Below, piece by piece: positions 61,178 to 64,000 of a stretch of DNA of 64,000 bases; the stretch's first letter is position 1; each line of letters opens with the position of its first letter. Origin of the DNA: Methyloprofundus sp. (GTDB taxonomy: Bacteria > Pseudomonadota > Gammaproteobacteria > Methylococcales > Methylomonadaceae); the NCBI GenBank assembly GCA_016592635.1, contig AP023240.1, forward strand, positions 1,426,001-1,490,000, written 5' to 3'. The notes below the pieces were generated by a model. That model saw nothing but the letters and a program-made list of their open reading frames with translations. It was not told the DNA's origin and ran no database searches. Both the position numbers and the translations under genes were made by a program.

Positions 61178-62116
61178 CTATTGTGAAACAAAATGCGTTT
61201 CCAAAAACCTGTTACACAAACTATCCACGGTTTCTTTTTGATAAAGAATAAAATCAATAAATGCTTGTGCAACAGGTGATAACTGTTTGGTTTCATGATG
61301 CACGACATACCAACTACGCATAAGTGGGAAGTCCTGTATATCCAACTCTACCAGACATTTTGTCGCCAGTTCTAAGGTAACGCTGTGTCTTGATAATACC
61401 GAAATACCTAAGTCTGCTATCACTGCCTGTTTCACGGTTTCACTACTGCCCAATACCATGCTAGGCGTTAATTTTAAATTATGGCTTAGCAGTTGATCCT
61501 CAAAGGCTTTGCGCGTACCCGAGCCATTTTCACGTAAAATAAAATTATGCTTGAGCAATTCACTACAAGGTATATTTTTTTGTAATGCTAATGGATGTGA
61601 TGGATTGGCAAGAATAACGATCGGATTCTCAATAATGGGGTAACGAGTCAAACGCATATTATCCGGAACCAAGCCCATGATGACCAAGTCGGCGGTATTG
61701 TCTTTTAAACCCTGAATAACCTGGCTACGGTTAGCCACGTCCAAGTGCAAACTGACTTTTGGATACAGTTTATGAAAAGCGCCTAAAAGGTGCGGGGTAA
61801 AGTATTTGGCACTGGTGACGGCGGAGATCAGAAACTCACCTTCCAGCTGGCCTTTTATGGTGCTCAGTTTCATATCCATATGCTCTATGCGCGAAAATAT
61901 ATCAATACAGAACGAATTTAGTTCATGACCTGCCGAGGTTAAAAAAAATTTCTTACCTATTTTTTCGAATAAGGGCACACCTAAATTATCTTCCAGTTGT
62001 TTGAGTTGAATGCTGACCGCAGGTTGGGTTAATCCTAATTTATTTGCTGCAGCCGAGTAATTTAGTAACTCAGCCACCTGTTGGAAAATTTTTAGTTGAT
62101 GAAGTGTGGCGCGCAT
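61178..62116 (-). CDS. LysR-family regulator (CbbR/PycR-like)
   Basis: 312 aa. Winged HTH LLNYSAAANKLGLTQPAVSIQLKQLEDNLG, then a periplasmic-binding-like effector domain. The N-terminus resembles CbbR-type regulators. Divergent from pycA, so it likely controls carboxylase expression, although it also lies upstream of nirS in the same direction. Confidence 0.85.
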   Translation of the reverse strand: MRATLHQLKIFQQVAELLNYSAAANKLGLTQPAVSIQLKQLEDNLGVPLFEKIGKKFFLTSAGHELNSFCIDIFSRIEHMDMKLSTIKGQLEGEFLISAVTSAKYFTPHLLGAFHKLYPKVSLHLDVANRSQVIQGLKDNTADLVIMGLVPDNMRLTRYPIIENPIVILANPSHPLALQKNIPCSELLKHNFILRENGSGTRKAFEDQLLSHNLKLTPSMVLGSSETVKQAVIADLGISVLSRHSVTLELATKCLVELDIQDFPLMRSWYVVHHETKQLSPVAQAFIDFILYQKETVDSLCNRFLETHFVSQ

Positions 62117-62315
62117 AGTGATTAGGTATAAATAAAATTTATACTATATATTATTTATATTAATTATCCTTAATGTTTTTTTTCGCATACTATAATTTTC
62201 ACCAAAAATAGTAGGTACGCTACAAATGCAAAATGCTTTGTAGTGCTTTTTATTTGGGGACGGAACTAAGAAGGCTGTGTAAGTATTTAATAATCTTTCT
62301 AAAAATATAGATTTC

Positions 62316-62399
62316 GTAGGTTGGGGTGAGTTTGCGAACCTCAACAATCAATGGCTTATCCAGCTATGGTTGTTGGGGACATGCTTCACCTCAACCTAC
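62316..62399. repeat. 84-bp hairpin repeat before pycA
   Basis: GTAGGTTGGGGTGAG (62316-62330) pairs with CTTCACCTCAACCTAC (62384-62399), and an inner CCTCAACAA/TTGTTGGGG stem adds length. Related to the 50589/51405 family in its GTAGGTTGG ends. Confidence 0.7.
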
Positions 62400-62491
62400 A
62401 CATAATACTTTTACAATTTCTATGGGTAGAGAGTTTTATAAGACCCTCGCTTCTAAAACAGTTCACGTTGCTCAATATTGAGGAAAAAATA

Positions 62492-63910
62492 GTGTTAAGC
62501 AAAATATTAATAGCCAATCGTGGCGAAATTGCGGTGCGGATCATTAGAGCCTGCCGAGAACTCGGCATACGTTCTGTCGCAGCCTATTCAGAAGCAGATA
62601 GGCATGCCTTGCATGTTAAAAAAGCGGATGAAGCATATTGTATCGGTGATGATCCACTCGCGGGTTATCTCAACCCGCAACAGTTAGTCAACCTAGCCAA
62701 ATCGGTTGGTTGTGATGGTTTGCACCCAGGCTACGGGTTTTTATCCGAAAATCCATTACTCGCAGAAATCTGCACACAGCAGCAAATTACTTTTGTGGGG
62801 CCGAGTGCGGACGTTATTCGTAAAATGGGGGATAAAACCGAGGCCAGAAAAAGCATGACTAAGGCGGGAGTACCTGTTACCCCAGGTAGTGAAGGCAACT
62901 TATCTGGGCTGGATGATGCCATTGATAAAGCGGATGAGATTGGTTACCCGATTATGTTGAAAGCAACTTCGGGTGGAGGTGGGCGTGGTATTCGGCGCTG
63001 TGATAATGAAAAAGAACTGCGCCAGAATTATGAGCGAGTCATTTCAGAAGCAACTAAGGCCTTTGGCAGTGCCGATGTGTTTATGGAAAAGTGCATTGTC
63101 AATCCGCGCCATATTGAAGTACAGATATTAGCAGATAGTTTCGGGCATGCGATTCATCTTTATGAACGTGATTGTTCCATTCAACGACGTAATCAAAAGT
63201 TGATAGAAATTGCACCGTCACCACAGCTCTCACAAGAACAGCGGGAAATGATTGGCGAATTGGCGGTGCGAGCTGCTAAAGCGGTTAATTACCAAAATGC
63301 GGGAACGGTAGAATTTCTGTTAGACAGTGATGACTCATTTTATTTTATGGAAATGAATACCCGGGTGCAGGTAGAACACACCATTACCGAAGAAATTACC
63401 GGTATTGATATTGTGCAGGAACAGTTGCGCATTGCTTCTGGTTTGCCTTTGGCTATTCAGCAAGAAGAGGTGCAAATTAAAGGATTTGCATTGCAATTCC
63501 GAGTGAATGCAGAAGATCCGCAGAATAATTTTCTCCCCAGCTTTGGGCGCATCAGTCGTTATTATGCACCTGGCGGCCCTGGCGTGCGTACCGATACCTC
63601 AATTTATACGGGCTATGAGCTACCACCTTATTATGATTCGCTGTGTGCAAAACTGGTGGTTTGGGCGCAAGATTGGCCACGAGTTGTCGCGCGTGGACAA
63701 AGAGCTTTGGATGATATGCGCTTATTTGGTATTAAAACCACGATTCCCTATTATCAGGAAATCTTAAATTCAGATGACTTTAACAGTGCTGATTTTGATA
63801 CTTCTTTTGTCGACACCCATCCCGAACTGACCCAATATTCACTGAAACGAGATCCGGAAGAGTTGGCAACGGTTATTGCTGCTGCTATCGCCATTCATTC
63901 AGGTTTTTAG
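62492..63910 (+). CDS. pycA: Biotin carboxylase, pyruvate carboxylase subunit A
   Basis: ATP-dependent carboxylation of the biotin carrier. The start is a GTG at 62492 with GAGG (62480-62483) 8 nt before it. KILIANRGEIAVRIIRACRELG, HPGYGFLSENP, ATSGGGGRGIRRC, MEMNTRVQVEHTITEEITG and CSIQRRNQK are canonical. At 472 aa full length. Followed by pycB, so the pair makes a two-subunit pyruvate carboxylase. Confidence 0.92.
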   Translation: MLSKILIANRGEIAVRIIRACRELGIRSVAAYSEADRHALHVKKADEAYCIGDDPLAGYLNPQQLVNLAKSVGCDGLHPGYGFLSENPLLAEICTQQQITFVGPSADVIRKMGDKTEARKSMTKAGVPVTPGSEGNLSGLDDAIDKADEIGYPIMLKATSGGGGRGIRRCDNEKELRQNYERVISEATKAFGSADVFMEKCIVNPRHIEVQILADSFGHAIHLYERDCSIQRRNQKLIEIAPSPQLSQEQREMIGELAVRAAKAVNYQNAGTVEFLLDSDDSFYFMEMNTRVQVEHTITEEITGIDIVQEQLRIASGLPLAIQQEEVQIKGFALQFRVNAEDPQNNFLPSFGRISRYYAPGGPGVRTDTSIYTGYELPPYYDSLCAKLVVWAQDWPRVVARGQRALDDMRLFGIKTTIPYYQEILNSDDFNSADFDTSFVDTHPELTQYSLKRDPEELATVIAAAIAIHSGF

Positions 63911-63919
63911 GAAAATACT

Positions 63920-64000
63920 ATGAACACAAATAATACCCAAGCCAAGCCCTCTGTTTATTTTACTGATGTGGCTTTACGTGATGGCCATCAATCATTGATC
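63920..64000 (+). CDS. pycB: Pyruvate carboxylase subunit B (N-terminal fragment)
   Basis: The frame TDVALRDGHQSLI is the conserved start of carboxyltransferase/oxaloacetate decarboxylase alpha. It runs off the window. Confidence 0.85.
   Translation, partial: MNTNNTQAKPSVYFTDVALRDGHQSLI

Overview
The window reads as a chromosomal segment of a low-GC gammaproteobacterium. The evidence is the 4.5S RNA - dnaX - ybaB - recR block, BepA, a TusD-like protein, a Pho-boxed pst operon, pyruvate carboxylase of the split pycA/pycB type beside a LysR gene, and a cytochrome cd1 denitrification cluster. PEP-CTERM proteins, sigma-54-type promoters and several dispersed hairpin repeats fit environmental lineages such as Methylococcales or Thiotrichales. 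The sequence alone does not fix the genus, and no rRNA or tRNA gene was seen.

Layout. 0.1-4.7 kb: secreted trypsin-like protease, EPS-type sugar transferase, a cNMP-binding protein, a GC-rich hairpin-dense island that may be a structured RNA, a 43-aa membrane peptide and an Uma2 nuclease. 4.7-10.6 kb: a kinase/pseudokinase protein, ffs, dnaX, ybaB, recR, a HIT protein and a diguanylate cyclase. 11.1-19.1 kb: a PEP-CTERM lectin, then phoU-pstB-pstA-pstC-pstS on the minus strand under a Pho box, and a divergent TonB-dependent receptor. 19.6-25.5 kb: a beta-hydroxyacid dehydrogenase, lexA with a 49-aa membrane protein downstream, bepA, tusD, and actP-yjcH. 25.8-28.3 kb: a four-part fusion of CoA-disulfide-reductase, rhodanese, TusA and DsrE-like domains.

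28.3-44.1 kb is the most unusual part. Two paralogous secreted proteins, each with a unique N-domain, acidic DxDxDG repeats and a C-terminal cytochrome-c-like domain, flank a tightly overlapping minus-strand operon. That operon encodes a DUF4956 membrane protein, an HlyD-type adaptor fused to a probable beta-propeller, a TolC-like protein and a VTC-type polyphosphate polymerase. Downstream is a TlpA / DUF4266 lipoprotein / DUF3570 / ApbE / DsbD cluster for extracytoplasmic redox and flavinylation, then a GT2 / LAB_N / ArnT-like glycosyl cluster. Three of these units are preceded by GG-N10-GC sigma-54 motifs. Two of those promoter regions are aligned without gaps over 132 bp. An NtrC-type two-component system lies just downstream.

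48.4-53.5 kb is accessory: three complete toxin-antitoxin modules, remnants of a fourth (HigBA-like), attC-like hairpins, a PEP-CTERM gene bounded by integron-like core sites, and an intact 1208-bp IS4-family element with 8-bp target duplications. 53.7-61.0 kb: a heme d1 / cytochrome cd1 nitrite reductase operon (nirS, two cytochromes, creA, nirF, nirD, nirL, nirG, nirH, nirJ) interrupted by REP-like hairpins. 61.2-64.0 kb: a LysR regulator divergent from pycA and the start of pycB.
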